From contig NZ_JAIXYH010000040.1 of NCBI RefSeq assembly GCF_027490375.1, forward strand, positions 62,001 through 126,000: a DNA stretch of 64,000 nucleotides, read 5' to 3'. The notes beneath the pieces are model-generated. The model worked only from the letters and a program-made list of their open reading frames with translations. It ran no database searches and was not told where the DNA came from. The position numbers were made by a program, and so were the translations under genes. This document shows, in pieces, positions 29,236 to 39,700 of the stretch (positions are counted from its first letter, which is position 1; every line of letters starts with the position of its first letter). The DNA comes from Flavobacterium sp. (lineage in GTDB: Bacteria > Bacteroidota > Bacteroidia > Flavobacteriales > Flavobacteriaceae).

Positions 29236-30379
29236 ACTTCAATTTATTGAAAACAGGGTTGGCGTACATGGCTAAGAAACTCTGTAGCTGGTTCGGATCG
29301 TTAGCATCAATACGCAATTCCAAACGACGTTCAAACAGCTGCTTCTCACTATCGGTGTATTTGTGTGTAAATGCAGCCGACTGATTCAGCAAATCGTACG
29401 CAATAAAATTGGTCGGCCACAAGCGGTAATTGCTAATAATCGAATCGTCGATTTTTTGCGCCAATGCCTGAATTTGCTTGTTAGTATTATCGGTTTCTGC
29501 CAGAATATCGTCGATCTCTGTATCCAAAGTTTTTCCGATATGTATGTGAATGCGTTTCTTCTGACCCATAATGCCGCTAAGCAAGGTCATAAAATCTTCG
29601 TTCTTTTCTTTTATATACTTTTCATTGTTGGCTTCGGCCAGTAATTGCGGCATTTTCAATGCGTCGGTCGGGTCGTACTCGTACGAAATAGCCACAGGAA
29701 CAATTCGTGCTTTCTTGAAATAGTGCAGCTGATGATCGTCGCCTGCACCCATCGCCAACATCTTTAAAACGCCCGGATGAGTAGCGTCGTTGCCGTCTTT
29801 GGTGCGTCCTTCGCGTTGGGCAATCCAAACCGAACGATTTTCTCTGCGCAGTAAACGTGCAATGTATTCCGACATTAATTTCGAGCTTTGCAGCAATTCG
29901 CGTGGCGGCAAACCGCGTTGTACCAAAAAGTTTCGGTTCATCCGCGAAAGCGATTTCAAAAACGACTTCTTCACTAAATTATCCCCAATCGCCGAAGCCG
30001 TCATCACTAAACCATGTTCAAACAAGGCAGCATTTAGCAGCGAAGTGTCTAGAATAATGTCGCGGTGATTCGAAATAAACAAATATGCCGTATTGGGTTC
30101 GAGCTTTTCAAATCCCGAGGTACTCAATCCTTCAGCGCTGTTTCGCAGCACTTGTTGCACCGAATGGTAAATAAAATTGCACTGAAAATCGCGAATACTA
30201 TGCGTTTTCTTCAACTGCTCTTTCCACACCTCGTCGGCAACGTCTGGAAACGTAAAATTCATCAAAGCCTTCATCATCGGATGATGCAATACCTCGCAAA
30301 TAGCGGCATTAATCTCCGTATCGTAATAAGGTCTAATGGCGTCAAATTTTTGCATTATTCTCAAATTGTGTCGGCACAA
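29219..30379 (-). CDS. 1-acyl-sn-glycerol-3-phosphate acyltransferase family protein
   Basis: ISNHRDIILDTSLLN (NHxxxxD-like motif), IAQREGRTKDGND; C-terminus overlaps asparaginase start by 17 nt. Confidence 0.8.
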   Translation of the reverse strand: MCRHNLRIMQKFDAIRPYYDTEINAAICEVLHHPMMKALMNFTFPDVADEVWKEQLKKTHSIRDFQCNFIYHSVQQVLRNSAEGLSTSGFEKLEPNTAYLFISNHRDIILDTSLLNAALFEHGLVMTASAIGDNLVKKSFLKSLSRMNRNFLVQRGLPPRELLQSSKLMSEYIARLLRRENRSVWIAQREGRTKDGNDATHPGVLKMLAMGAGDDHQLHYFKKARIVPVAISYEYDPTDALKMPQLLAEANNEKYIKEKNEDFMTLLSGIMGQKKRIHIHIGKTLDTEIDDILAETDNTNKQIQALAQKIDDSIISNYRLWPTNFIAYDLLNQSAAFTHKYTDSEKQLFERRLELRIDANDPNQLQSFLAMYANPVFNKLKYGTIE

Positions 30380-30844
30380 AAGAACGAAAATTTAACCGAA
30401 AGCCGTTTACCTAAGCGTTAATTCGCGTGTTCGAATTTTTTGGCCGTTGCGGCGCAGCAAACTTCTTCCCAACCAACGTTCTGTTAGGCGCCGCCGCGCT
30501 TTCCGCTTTAGCACCAATTACCGGCAGCGGGCGTCAGGGGCTTTCAACGGGCTCTCGGTGTCGCCGTTTTCAGCCACTTCCGCCAACGCCGCCAACAATC
30601 GGTGCTGCCGCTTCAATCGCTAACGGATTGGCCTCCCAAACCCAAAATCGTGCAAAGCAATCGCTTCTATATTTCTTCGTCAAAAACATACAAGTGTCAT
30701 TAACTTGTAATTTTTGAAACTATTCTTACTCTTAAAATTCATTCTTAAAGCTATTTTTTACCTCAACATTTCCTTTACAACAGCAAAATTCAAACGCAAC
30801 CGTTGCTCGTTGCCAAATCGCCGAAAATCAGCAGTAATAAGGCG

Positions 30845-30856
30845 TTCGCAAACGTT
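30845..30856 (+). promoter_or_regulatory. candidate operator TTCGCAAACGTT upstream of the four-module protein
   Basis: Same 12-mer (rc) upstream of susC at 36455-36466, each followed in the same relative orientation by TGTATAG after 13-17 nt. Confidence 0.45.
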
Positions 30857-30930
30857 TTCGCCTGCAAAAAACCTGTATAGTTTTTATATAGGAATGCCTT
30901 AGATCGTAAAACTCCTTTTGTATTCTACAT

Positions 30931-33345
30931 TTGTTTCAAACATCAAAACAACATTCTATGAAAAAAATTACCCTTTATTTTACTGGATTGTTAATTTCTT
31001 GTGGCTTTTCTGCGCAAGCTGTTAACTTTCCTGTTAAATCGAGCGCTCCTCTAGACGGAACGCCCACGCAAGCTGCTCCAACTCCTGAGTTTCCAGCTGC
31101 AAACGTAATTTCTCTTTTTAGCAACGCCTATACAAACGTACCAGTAGATACCTGGCAAACATCGTGGTCGGTTGGTGTGCTCACTGAAACGCAAATTGCT
31201 GGGAACGACACCAAACAATACAACAACGTATCGTTTGTGGGTATCGAAACCATTGCCAGCCAAATCAACATTAACAACATGTTGTATTTACACATGGATA
31301 TTTGGACACCAAACATGACTACGTTCCGTGTGAAATTAGTCGACTTCGGTCCAAATGCCATTTTTGGCGGCGGCGACGATACCGAGCACGAACTTATCTT
31401 TAATCCAACCTTAAACGGCTGGAATACTTTAAACATTGATCTAGCAAATTTCACAGGATTGCAAAACCGCAACAATATCGCACAGTTGATTATTTCGGGC
31501 TTGCCTGCTGGACAAGGAACTGTTTTTGTAGACAATGTTTTCTTTCACAACGTTGCTACTAGCACGCCACAAGAACCAACAGTTGCCGCAGCAACTCCTA
31601 CACGTTTGGCGGAAAATGTCATTTCACTTTTCAGCAACACGTATAACAATGTACCTGTAGACACGTGGCAAACGTCTTGGTCGGCTGGCGTTGTATCAAA
31701 CTTTGCTGTGGAAGGAAACGACATTAAAAAGTACGAAAGTTTAAATTTCGTTGGCATCGAAACCGTAGCAAATCAGATCGACGCAACAGAAATGCTCTTC
31801 TTCCACATGGATATTTGGACACCAAACATGACGACATTTCGCGTCAAACTCGTAGATTTTGGTGCCGATGCTGCTTTTGGTGGAGGAAACGACACAGAAC
31901 ATGAGCTTACTTTTACCCCAAATCAGTCGGGTTGGGTAGCTCTAGAAATTCCGATGGCCGATTTCGTTGGGCTTACCACCAGAGAACACATCGCACAGAT
32001 AATTTTATCGGGAACTCCGGTAGGACAAGGAATTGTTTTCGTAGACAACGTTTATTTCCATAAAGAAGGTGTTGTGGTTCCGGTAGAACCTACCGTTGCA
32101 GCACCTACACCAACACGTCCGGCACAAAACGTAATTTCAATGTTTAGCAACGCATACACAAACGTCCCGGTTGATACGTGGCAAACCTCTTGGTCGGTTG
32201 GAACCGTTTCCGATGTACAAATCGAAGGAAACGATACCAAAAAATACGACAACTTAAACTTTGTAGGTATTGAGACTGTTAACAACCAAATCAACGCCAC
32301 ATCTATGTTGTACTTCCACATGGATATCTGGACACCTAACATGACATCTTTCCGTATTAAATTAGTTGATTTTGGTGCAGATGGTGCGTTTGGTGGCGGT
32401 AACGATACGGAACACGAAATTACTTTCACACCAGCACAAGCAGGTTGGGTGAGCTACGAAATTCCGTTAAGCGACTTTTCTGGACTCATCAATAGAGCAA
32501 ACATTGCACAATTAATCTTGTCGGGAACACCGTCTGGAAGCGGAATTGTCTTTGTAGACAACGTATATTTCCACAACGTAGCTGTTGTCGATCCGAATGT
32601 ACCTGCAGTGGCAGCAAACACTCCTGATGTTGATCCAGCTTTAGTACAATCTATGTTCTCAGAAAGCTACACAAATCTTTCTGTAGATACTTGGAAAACC
32701 TCGTGGTCGGCAGCTAATTTTCAGGATGTTGAAATCGCTGGAAATCCAACCAAAAGATATACTTCACTAGATTTTGTAGGTATTGAAGCTACAACAGATC
32801 CGATCGATGCTTCGCAAATGAATTACTTCCACATCGATGTATGGACACCAAACATGACGGCTTTCCGCATCAAGTTAGTAGATTTCGGTGCAAACGGTAC
32901 TTTTGGTGGTGGCGACGACGTTGAGCACGAATTGAGCTTCACACCGACACAATCACAATGGAATACGTACACTATTCCGCTAAGCGACTTTACTGGTCTG
33001 GTAACTCGTTCGAATATTGCACAACTAATCTTGTCGGGTAATCCAACTGGACAAGGTATTTTGTTTGTAGATAACGTATTCTTCTCTGCTATTCCGTTAA
33101 GCGTTAACGCTCCTGAACAAACCAGACTTTCGCTTTATCCAAATCCGGTTAACGACGTGCTTCAAATTTCGACAGCAGAGCCAGTAACACGTATGGAAGT
33201 GTACAACAGTCTTGGTCAATTAGTTTTCGAGAACAAAGGCGCTGCACTTACACAAATTAACACAGCAGCTTGGACTGTAGGAACGTACATTGCAAAAATT
33301 CAGATTGCAGATCAAACGATTACGCGTAAAATCGTAAAAAAATAA
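30931..33345 (+). CDS. secreted protein with four tandem ~150-aa putative carbohydrate-binding modules and T9SS type A sorting domain
   Basis: Four repeats of VISLFSNxYxNVPVDTWQTSWS...VGIET...FHMDIWTPNMTTFRVKLVDFGxxxxFGGGxDTEHELxF...RxxIAQLILSGxPxGxGIVFVDNVYFHN; C-terminal LSLYPNPVNDVLQI...TRKIVKK. ORF start may be 30958 (ATGAAAAAAATTACC). Confidence 0.88.
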   Translation: MFQTSKQHSMKKITLYFTGLLISCGFSAQAVNFPVKSSAPLDGTPTQAAPTPEFPAANVISLFSNAYTNVPVDTWQTSWSVGVLTETQIAGNDTKQYNNVSFVGIETIASQININNMLYLHMDIWTPNMTTFRVKLVDFGPNAIFGGGDDTEHELIFNPTLNGWNTLNIDLANFTGLQNRNNIAQLIISGLPAGQGTVFVDNVFFHNVATSTPQEPTVAAATPTRLAENVISLFSNTYNNVPVDTWQTSWSAGVVSNFAVEGNDIKKYESLNFVGIETVANQIDATEMLFFHMDIWTPNMTTFRVKLVDFGADAAFGGGNDTEHELTFTPNQSGWVALEIPMADFVGLTTREHIAQIILSGTPVGQGIVFVDNVYFHKEGVVVPVEPTVAAPTPTRPAQNVISMFSNAYTNVPVDTWQTSWSVGTVSDVQIEGNDTKKYDNLNFVGIETVNNQINATSMLYFHMDIWTPNMTSFRIKLVDFGADGAFGGGNDTEHEITFTPAQAGWVSYEIPLSDFSGLINRANIAQLILSGTPSGSGIVFVDNVYFHNVAVVDPNVPAVAANTPDVDPALVQSMFSESYTNLSVDTWKTSWSAANFQDVEIAGNPTKRYTSLDFVGIEATTDPIDASQMNYFHIDVWTPNMTAFRIKLVDFGANGTFGGGDDVEHELSFTPTQSQWNTYTIPLSDFTGLVTRSNIAQLILSGNPTGQGILFVDNVFFSAIPLSVNAPEQTRLSLYPNPVNDVLQISTAEPVTRMEVYNSLGQLVFENKGAALTQINTAAWTVGTYIAKIQIADQTITRKIVKK

Positions 33346-33369
33346 AATAGTTTTTTGTAGTTGATTGTT

Positions 33370-33402
33370 AAAGCTGCACCCCAAAACGGTGCAGCTTTTT
33401 TT
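33370..33402 (+). terminator. intrinsic terminator after four-module protein
   Basis: AAAGCTGCACCCCAAAACGGTGCAGCTTTTTTT. Confidence 0.85.
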
Positions 33403-33560
33403 ATAAAAGCACTTATAATCAAACATTTGAATTTTAATTAGTGTCTTTTTCTTACAATTTTTTATAGTCTCGTTTTAACTGTCGAACTTTAATTGTTGTG
33501 TGCAGTACGAAATCGCTGTAGTTGCTGTATTTTTATCACAAGCTTTCTTTAATTTGCACT

Positions 33561-36410
33561 ATGCCCAGAATAAAAATTTCGCTGAATTCAAATAGCCATG
33601 TTCAAAAAAGCCTAATCGGGCTTTTGCTTTTTGGACTGTTTTCGTGTACTGTATTTGCGCAAGAATTACCACCAATTGTTCCGTATAGCCCGAAGTTATA
33701 CAACGCCGGGAATCAAAACTGGATGATCGATCAAGATGCGCAGAAGCGTTTATTCTTCGCAAATAACGAAGGCTTGCTGGAGTTTACGGGCGCTTCTTGG
33801 AATTTGTATCCTTCGCCAAACGAAACCATAATTCGTTCAGTAAAAGTAATCGACGGACTCATATACACGGGCTGTTATATGGAATTTGGGTATTGGAAAC
33901 GAGAAGCAACCGGAATATTAAAATACCACTCGTTAAGCGCACCAATCCGAAAATACCTTCTCGACGACGAGCAATTCTGGAATATTTTACAATATCAAGA
34001 CTTTGTGCTGTTCCAGTCGTTAAGTCGGATTTACATCTATCAAAAATCGACGCGCAAGTTTAAAATCATTGCACCTAAAGAACAAATATTAAAGGCTTTC
34101 AATACCGGAAGCAATCTGTATTATCAAACCACTACAGGGAATTTATACGAAATCGAAAACGCCAAAAGCAAGCTTATTTCGAACGACCCGAAAATTAAAA
34201 CCAATAAAATTGTTCGTATCGAGAAGAAAGGCGAAGCGCTGGTTATTCTTACACAACTAAACGGGTTTTTAACGCTGTATCAAGGAAAAGTATTTGCCAG
34301 TAATTTTCCGGTAAATGCGCTACTGCAAGCCAGCAGTGTGTACAGTTCGCAACATTTGAAAAACGGCGGCTCGGTTATTGGCACCGTATCCGATGGGATT
34401 ATTATTCTAAATCCGGATTACAGTGTACAATTTCACATCACACAAGCACTCGGCTTGAGCAATAATACCGCTTTATCACTCTTTGAAGATCACGACAAAA
34501 ATGTATGGGTAGGTTTAGATAACGGAATTAACTGTATTAATTTACAGTCGCCGGTAAAAAGTTATAGCGACCGGTCAGGATTGTTAGGAACGGTTTATAC
34601 TTCCGAGCTGTATCAAGGAATTCTCTACGTAGGAACCAACCAAGGATTGTTCTGCAAGAAATGGAACAGTGGCGAATCATTCCGCTTTGTGGCAGGAACG
34701 AAAGGCCAAGTCTGGAACTTGTTTGCCTACGCCGGAAGTTTGTTTTGCGGTCATGATTCAGGGACGTTTCTTATAAAAGATGCGGTGGCTACTCCCATTT
34801 TTAGCCAATCGGGTACATGGAAGTTTGCTGCCGTTCCCAATAACCCCAATCTGCTGCTGCAAGGTAACTACTATGGTTTATCTGTTCTAGAAAAGACCAC
34901 TACCGGCTGGCGATTTCGTAATAAAATTGCCAAGTTCGATTATTCTTCTAAAAATTTCGAACTCGCCGGACCAAACCAAATCTATGTCTCACACGAATAC
35001 AAGGGAATTTTTAGACTAGAAGTAGATGCTGCTTTGACAAAATCTACAAACGTATTCACCTACGATCAACCAAAAAAGGGAAAGAACGCGGGTTTGATAA
35101 AATACCAGAATCAAATTTATTACGCGAGTAAAAACGGTATTTATAAGTTAAATCCGCAAACAAAGAGCTTTGCTCGAGATCCATTTTTTAGTCAGATTTT
35201 AGATAAAGACGAGTATACATCGGGAAAGTTAATCGTTGATAAAACCAACAAACTTTGGATGTTTACAAAAAATTACATCCATTACTTTACCGTCGGAAAA
35301 TTGAGTAATAAGTTGGAATTTAATTTTATTCCGATTTCAGCAACGCTTACCAATTCGATGTTGGGATACGAAAATGTCACACAAATTTCGCCTTCTTCGT
35401 ACCTAATTGGAACTACCGACGGATATTACACCTTAAACATTGATGATTTAAGTTTCAGCAATCATCCGGTGGCAATTACCTATGTTTCGAATTACAAGCA
35501 AAACGAACGCGAACAATTTGTTTCGGTAACGGAGGAAGGTTCCTTTTCTCACGATCAAAATAATCTGATGTTTAGTTATGCCGTTCCGGAATTCAATAAG
35601 TATATAAATGCAGAATACCAATTTGCGCTTAAAGGATTTCAAGACAATTGGAGTAAGTGGAGCAGCAAATCGGCTACTGGTTTTAAAAACCTGGAGCCAG
35701 GAACCTACACATTTATGGTTCGAGCAAAAATTGCTAATTCAAAACCTGCTAACGTGGCTCGGTATACCTTTACCATCTTAAAACCTTGGTACGCCACCAA
35801 TCTAGCATTGTTTATTTACTTGATACTAGGCATTTATTTAGGATTCTTTATTCACAAAAAGTACAAACGTTATTACCAAAACCAGCGTGAAAAACTCATT
35901 GAAGAAAACAATTTATTGCTAGAAATCAAAGAGTTAGAAAACGAGCAACAGCTCATGAAGCTTCGTAACGAGCAATTGGCAAAGGACGTAGACAACAAAA
36001 GTAAAGAGCTTGCCGTATCTACGCTTACTCTGATTCAAAAGAATGAACTCTTGGCATTAATAAAGGAAGATTTGAATAAAACTTCTGCAGGCGATGCCAC
36101 TCGTGGTGTAAAGAATGTAATTTCTAAAATCTCTAAGAATATTTCTGAAGACGACAATTGGAACGTTTTCAGAGAGGCATTCGACAGTGCTGATAAAGAT
36201 TTCTTAAAGAAAATAAAGCAGGCTCATCCAGCACTTACACCAAACGATCTACGCTTATGTGCGTACTTACGATTGAATTTATCGTCGAAAGAGATTGCTC
36301 CTTTGCTGAATATTTCGGTTCGCAGTGTAGAGATAAAGCGATATCGTTTGCGTAAAAAAATGGATTTGCCGCATGAGCAAGGCTTGGTGGAGTACATATT
36401 GTCGATTTAA
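33561..36410 (+). CDS. transmembrane one-component regulator: periplasmic beta-propeller + Y_Y_Y domain, TM, coiled coil, LuxR-type HTH
   Basis: LSLFEDHDKNVWVGLDNGIN (Reg_prop), YQFALKGFQDNWSKWS...LEPGTYTFMVRA (Y_Y_Y), one TM, C-terminal LSSKEIAPLLNISVRSVEIKRYRLRKKM; no histidine kinase domain. Confidence 0.88.
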   Translation: MPRIKISLNSNSHVQKSLIGLLLFGLFSCTVFAQELPPIVPYSPKLYNAGNQNWMIDQDAQKRLFFANNEGLLEFTGASWNLYPSPNETIIRSVKVIDGLIYTGCYMEFGYWKREATGILKYHSLSAPIRKYLLDDEQFWNILQYQDFVLFQSLSRIYIYQKSTRKFKIIAPKEQILKAFNTGSNLYYQTTTGNLYEIENAKSKLISNDPKIKTNKIVRIEKKGEALVILTQLNGFLTLYQGKVFASNFPVNALLQASSVYSSQHLKNGGSVIGTVSDGIIILNPDYSVQFHITQALGLSNNTALSLFEDHDKNVWVGLDNGINCINLQSPVKSYSDRSGLLGTVYTSELYQGILYVGTNQGLFCKKWNSGESFRFVAGTKGQVWNLFAYAGSLFCGHDSGTFLIKDAVATPIFSQSGTWKFAAVPNNPNLLLQGNYYGLSVLEKTTTGWRFRNKIAKFDYSSKNFELAGPNQIYVSHEYKGIFRLEVDAALTKSTNVFTYDQPKKGKNAGLIKYQNQIYYASKNGIYKLNPQTKSFARDPFFSQILDKDEYTSGKLIVDKTNKLWMFTKNYIHYFTVGKLSNKLEFNFIPISATLTNSMLGYENVTQISPSSYLIGTTDGYYTLNIDDLSFSNHPVAITYVSNYKQNEREQFVSVTEEGSFSHDQNNLMFSYAVPEFNKYINAEYQFALKGFQDNWSKWSSKSATGFKNLEPGTYTFMVRAKIANSKPANVARYTFTILKPWYATNLALFIYLILGIYLGFFIHKKYKRYYQNQREKLIEENNLLLEIKELENEQQLMKLRNEQLAKDVDNKSKELAVSTLTLIQKNELLALIKEDLNKTSAGDATRGVKNVISKISKNISEDDNWNVFREAFDSADKDFLKKIKQAHPALTPNDLRLCAYLRLNLSSKEIAPLLNISVRSVEIKRYRLRKKMDLPHEQGLVEYILSI

Positions 36411-36454
36411 AGCGTTAATTTTTCATAAAAGTTCCTATACATCGCCACAACAAC

Positions 36455-36466
36455 AACGTTTGCGAA
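36455..36466 (-). promoter_or_regulatory. candidate operator TTCGCAAACGTT upstream of susC
   Basis: Reverse complement AACGTTTGCGAA on + strand; same motif at 30845-30856. Confidence 0.45.
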
Positions 36467-36488
36467 ACGGGGTTTTTGTAGAGTTTTT

Positions 36489-36504
36489 AGCGATGTACAT
36501 CGCT
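36489..36504. promoter_or_regulatory. perfect 16-bp palindrome AGCGATGTACATCGCT upstream of susC
   Basis: Perfect dyad; half-site TACATCGC also occurs at 36438-36445. Confidence 0.5.
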
Positions 36505-36650
36505 GCAAATCCGCGTAAATCCTTAAATATTTATCGATTTCGGAATTTTAAACGCTTTTTTTTCTGTTGTATATTTTTTGTTGTGGTTGCTATTTCGAAA
36601 TATGCAAGTTTATCCAACTATTTTCGTAAACGATAACAGCAAAACCAAAT

Positions 36651-39600
36651 ATGAAATCAAGAATCTATTTATTCGCACTAGTCTTATGGGCTTTTGGTTT
36701 ACAGGCGCAGAATATCAATATTCAGGGTACTGTAAGCGAAGCGTCATCTGGGCTGCCTCTTCCGGGTGTTAGTATCTCGGTTGGAGGAACCGCTACCGCA
36801 GCAACTGATCTCGACGGAAAGTATCAACTTAATAATCTTGCAGCAGGGCAAACTGTTCAATTTAGCTATGTAGGATTTCAAAACTTTTCAATAACGGTAA
36901 GTAAGAGCGGAACTTTTGACATTAAACTTCAGGAGGCGGTGAATGCACTTGAAGAAATCGTAGTTATTGGATACGGTGAAAAGAAACGAAAAAATGTGAC
37001 GGGTTCAGTAGCAGTAATAAGCGCTAAAACCATCGAAGATTTAACGCCTTTTAAAACGGAACAGGCATTGCAGGGAACCGTTGCTGGTGTAACTGTTACA
37101 CAACAATCGGGTGCACCGGGCGCGGGCTTGGACATTCGAATTCGAGGTGTAGCAACGAACGGTAATGGTGCACCTATTGCTATTATTGATGGGTATCAGG
37201 GCGACTTGAGCTTGCTTAATCCGTCCGATATTGAATCGTTGACGGTTTTGAAAGATGCGGCAGCGGCAATTTACGGAACTATTGGTGCAAATGGTATTAT
37301 CTTAGTAACCACTAAGAAAGGAAAGAAAAATGCCAAACCAACTTTATCGCTGAATACTTTTACAGGTTTTCAGGAGACAACAAGAAAGCTGCCGTTATTA
37401 AATGCAACTGAGTATGCACTTTTAACAAACGAAAGTTATGCAAACGGGGGGCAACCAGTACCTTTTCCAAACGTAAGTAATTTAGGGACTGGTACCAATT
37501 GGCAAGACCAAGTATTCGATACTTCACCTATTCGAAATACCGATTTCTCAATTAAAGGAGGTAGTGAAAAAATATCATACATGTTTAGCGCCTCCGATTT
37601 TACACAAGAAGGTATAGTGGGTCGCGAAAAGTCTGATTTTAAAAGAAATACAGCTCGCCTACAACTCAGTGCAGACTTATCTTCGAAGCTAAAGTTAAGC
37701 ACCAACGTAATATACACGTACATCGACCGAGACTCATTCAATGAAAACGGTCTTGGTTCTGTTTTATTTAATGCGGTTAACGCAGATCCTACTTTGTCTG
37801 TATTCAACGCAAACGGCGATTTCAATCCAATTCCGAGCACTCCCGGCTATGGCATCGAAGTCATAAACCCTGTTCAACAACTCGCAAACACATTCAACGA
37901 TTATAAGCTTAAAAAACTAAATGGAAATTTTGAACTTAATTATTCGATTATAGACAACCTTCTTTTAACAGGACGAGTTGGTTTTAATACTGTAAACAGC
38001 CGTGGCCGTGTCTTCAATAAAGAGGTCGATTACGGCGGGAAAGTCTTTGACATTGAAAGAAGCAGCGTCAATCAAAATGCTATAGAAGATAACGACTATA
38101 CATTCGACTTCTTTGGAGCTTATAATTTTAACATCAACTCTGAGCACAATTTCAAAGCAACAGTTGGCACAACTATTTTTAAACAATACGGAAACGGATT
38201 ATTCGCAACCGGCTTCGATGTGCCAAACAACAGTTGGGAGTTTGCAGATATTTCTTTAGCTATTGGAACCAGTCCAGATGGCGGGCGAGATGTAGGATCG
38301 TATGCATACGACGAAAGACGTCTTTCTTACATTGGGCGTTTAGAGTACGATTACAAAGACAGATACCTTTTTTCTATGATGTTTAGAAGAGATTTATCGT
38401 CAAGATTTGGAAGAAGTAATCAAGTAGCGAACTTCCCATCTGTTACAGCGGGCTGGAAAATCTCCGAAGAGTCTTTCTTTCCTAAAGAAGGAAAAATTAA
38501 CTTCTTGAAAATGAGAATAAGTTACGGAGAACTAGGGAACGACGCCATAGGTAGTAACTTGTTTGCAGGTTCGCTGTCGGGCGAAGCAACTTACGTTATC
38601 AATGGTGTATTGGTGAATGGACGAGCCGTTGGAACGCTTCCAAACCCAAATGTTGCTTGGGAAGAAGCGAGAAAGTTCGACGTTGGTTTCGATATAGAAG
38701 CTTTTAAGAACAGACTTCAAATAACAACAGATTATTTTATTGACACACGCGCAAATTTATTAATTGGAAATATTCCGGTTTCGGGTATTACCGGTATTTA
38801 TGCGCCAGGATCGGGATCTCCAACGGTAAACGCCGGTTCTGTTCGCAATTCAGGTTTTGAATTCGCGTTTAATTATAATTCTTCCTCGGATAAGGCATTT
38901 CGATATAATTTCGGATACAATGTAGCTTTTATCAAAAACGAGGTCTTGGAAGTGAATAACCAAACTAGATTTTTAGAAACGGGTTCATTCGGAGTAGGAC
39001 AACCATTTATTTCGAGAATGCAAGAAGGGCAAGTATTAGGCGCGTTTTTTGGATACCAAACCGACGGAATTTTCCAAAATCAAGCTGAAGTAGATGCACA
39101 TCCATCACAACTCGCTTTAGGAGCAGAAGCGGCGCCTGGAGATCTTCGATACAAAGATTTAAACGGCGATGGCGTTATCAATTTAGAAGACCGTACGTTT
39201 ATAGGAGACCCAATTCCAGACGTTACAATGGGTTTCAATGTGGGATTCAATTATAAAAACTTCGATTTCACAGCAAATGCCTTTGCGTCAATCGGACACG
39301 ATATGGTAAGAAACTATGAAAGAGTTCTAGCTAATATGAACCGTTTAGATTACGTTTTAGATCGTTGGACTGGCGAAGGAACCAGCAACACCGTGCCTCG
39401 GGTAACCACTGGAGCATCAGGAAACAATGTGTTCTCCGACTATTTCGTAGAAGATGCTTCATTTTTGAGAATTCAAGCTATCCAATTAGGTTATTCACTC
39501 CCTCCAAAATTTGCTGAAAGTATCGGATTTACAAAATTTAGACTCTACGGAGCTGTAAACAATGTATACACCTTTACTAAATATAAAGGGTTTGATCCTG

Positions 39601-39695
39601 GTGCAAGTTCAGGTGCGCCTATTGGAGGAGGAATTGACAACGGCTTCTATCCTGTACCACGTACGTATATGCTAGGTTTAAATCTTAATTTTTAA
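36651..39695 (+). CDS. SusC-like TonB-dependent receptor
   Basis: NIQGTVSEASSGLPLPGVSISVGGTATAATDLDGKYQL, EEIVVIGYGEKKRKNVTGSVAVIS, RIRGVATNGNGAPIAIIDG. Confidence 0.96.
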   Translation: MKSRIYLFALVLWAFGLQAQNINIQGTVSEASSGLPLPGVSISVGGTATAATDLDGKYQLNNLAAGQTVQFSYVGFQNFSITVSKSGTFDIKLQEAVNALEEIVVIGYGEKKRKNVTGSVAVISAKTIEDLTPFKTEQALQGTVAGVTVTQQSGAPGAGLDIRIRGVATNGNGAPIAIIDGYQGDLSLLNPSDIESLTVLKDAAAAIYGTIGANGIILVTTKKGKKNAKPTLSLNTFTGFQETTRKLPLLNATEYALLTNESYANGGQPVPFPNVSNLGTGTNWQDQVFDTSPIRNTDFSIKGGSEKISYMFSASDFTQEGIVGREKSDFKRNTARLQLSADLSSKLKLSTNVIYTYIDRDSFNENGLGSVLFNAVNADPTLSVFNANGDFNPIPSTPGYGIEVINPVQQLANTFNDYKLKKLNGNFELNYSIIDNLLLTGRVGFNTVNSRGRVFNKEVDYGGKVFDIERSSVNQNAIEDNDYTFDFFGAYNFNINSEHNFKATVGTTIFKQYGNGLFATGFDVPNNSWEFADISLAIGTSPDGGRDVGSYAYDERRLSYIGRLEYDYKDRYLFSMMFRRDLSSRFGRSNQVANFPSVTAGWKISEESFFPKEGKINFLKMRISYGELGNDAIGSNLFAGSLSGEATYVINGVLVNGRAVGTLPNPNVAWEEARKFDVGFDIEAFKNRLQITTDYFIDTRANLLIGNIPVSGITGIYAPGSGSPTVNAGSVRNSGFEFAFNYNSSSDKAFRYNFGYNVAFIKNEVLEVNNQTRFLETGSFGVGQPFISRMQEGQVLGAFFGYQTDGIFQNQAEVDAHPSQLALGAEAAPGDLRYKDLNGDGVINLEDRTFIGDPIPDVTMGFNVGFNYKNFDFTANAFASIGHDMVRNYERVLANMNRLDYVLDRWTGEGTSNTVPRVTTGASGNNVFSDYFVEDASFLRIQAIQLGYSLPPKFAESIGFTKFRLYGAVNNVYTFTKYKGFDPGASSGAPIGGGIDNGFYPVPRTYMLGLNLNF

Positions 39696-39700
39696 TACGA

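Noticed and set aside
30427-30717. 96-aa + strand ORF in GC-rich intergenic DNA
   Set aside because: Overlaps the GC-rich repeat-like stretch; low-complexity A/T/P/G-rich translation, no plausible domain
31128-31535. 135-aa - strand ORF (and similar at 32052-32429, 37436-37840, 17614-18009, 41148-41546)
   Set aside because: Antisense shadows of strong coding genes; similarity among some of them only reflects the repeated module on the + strand
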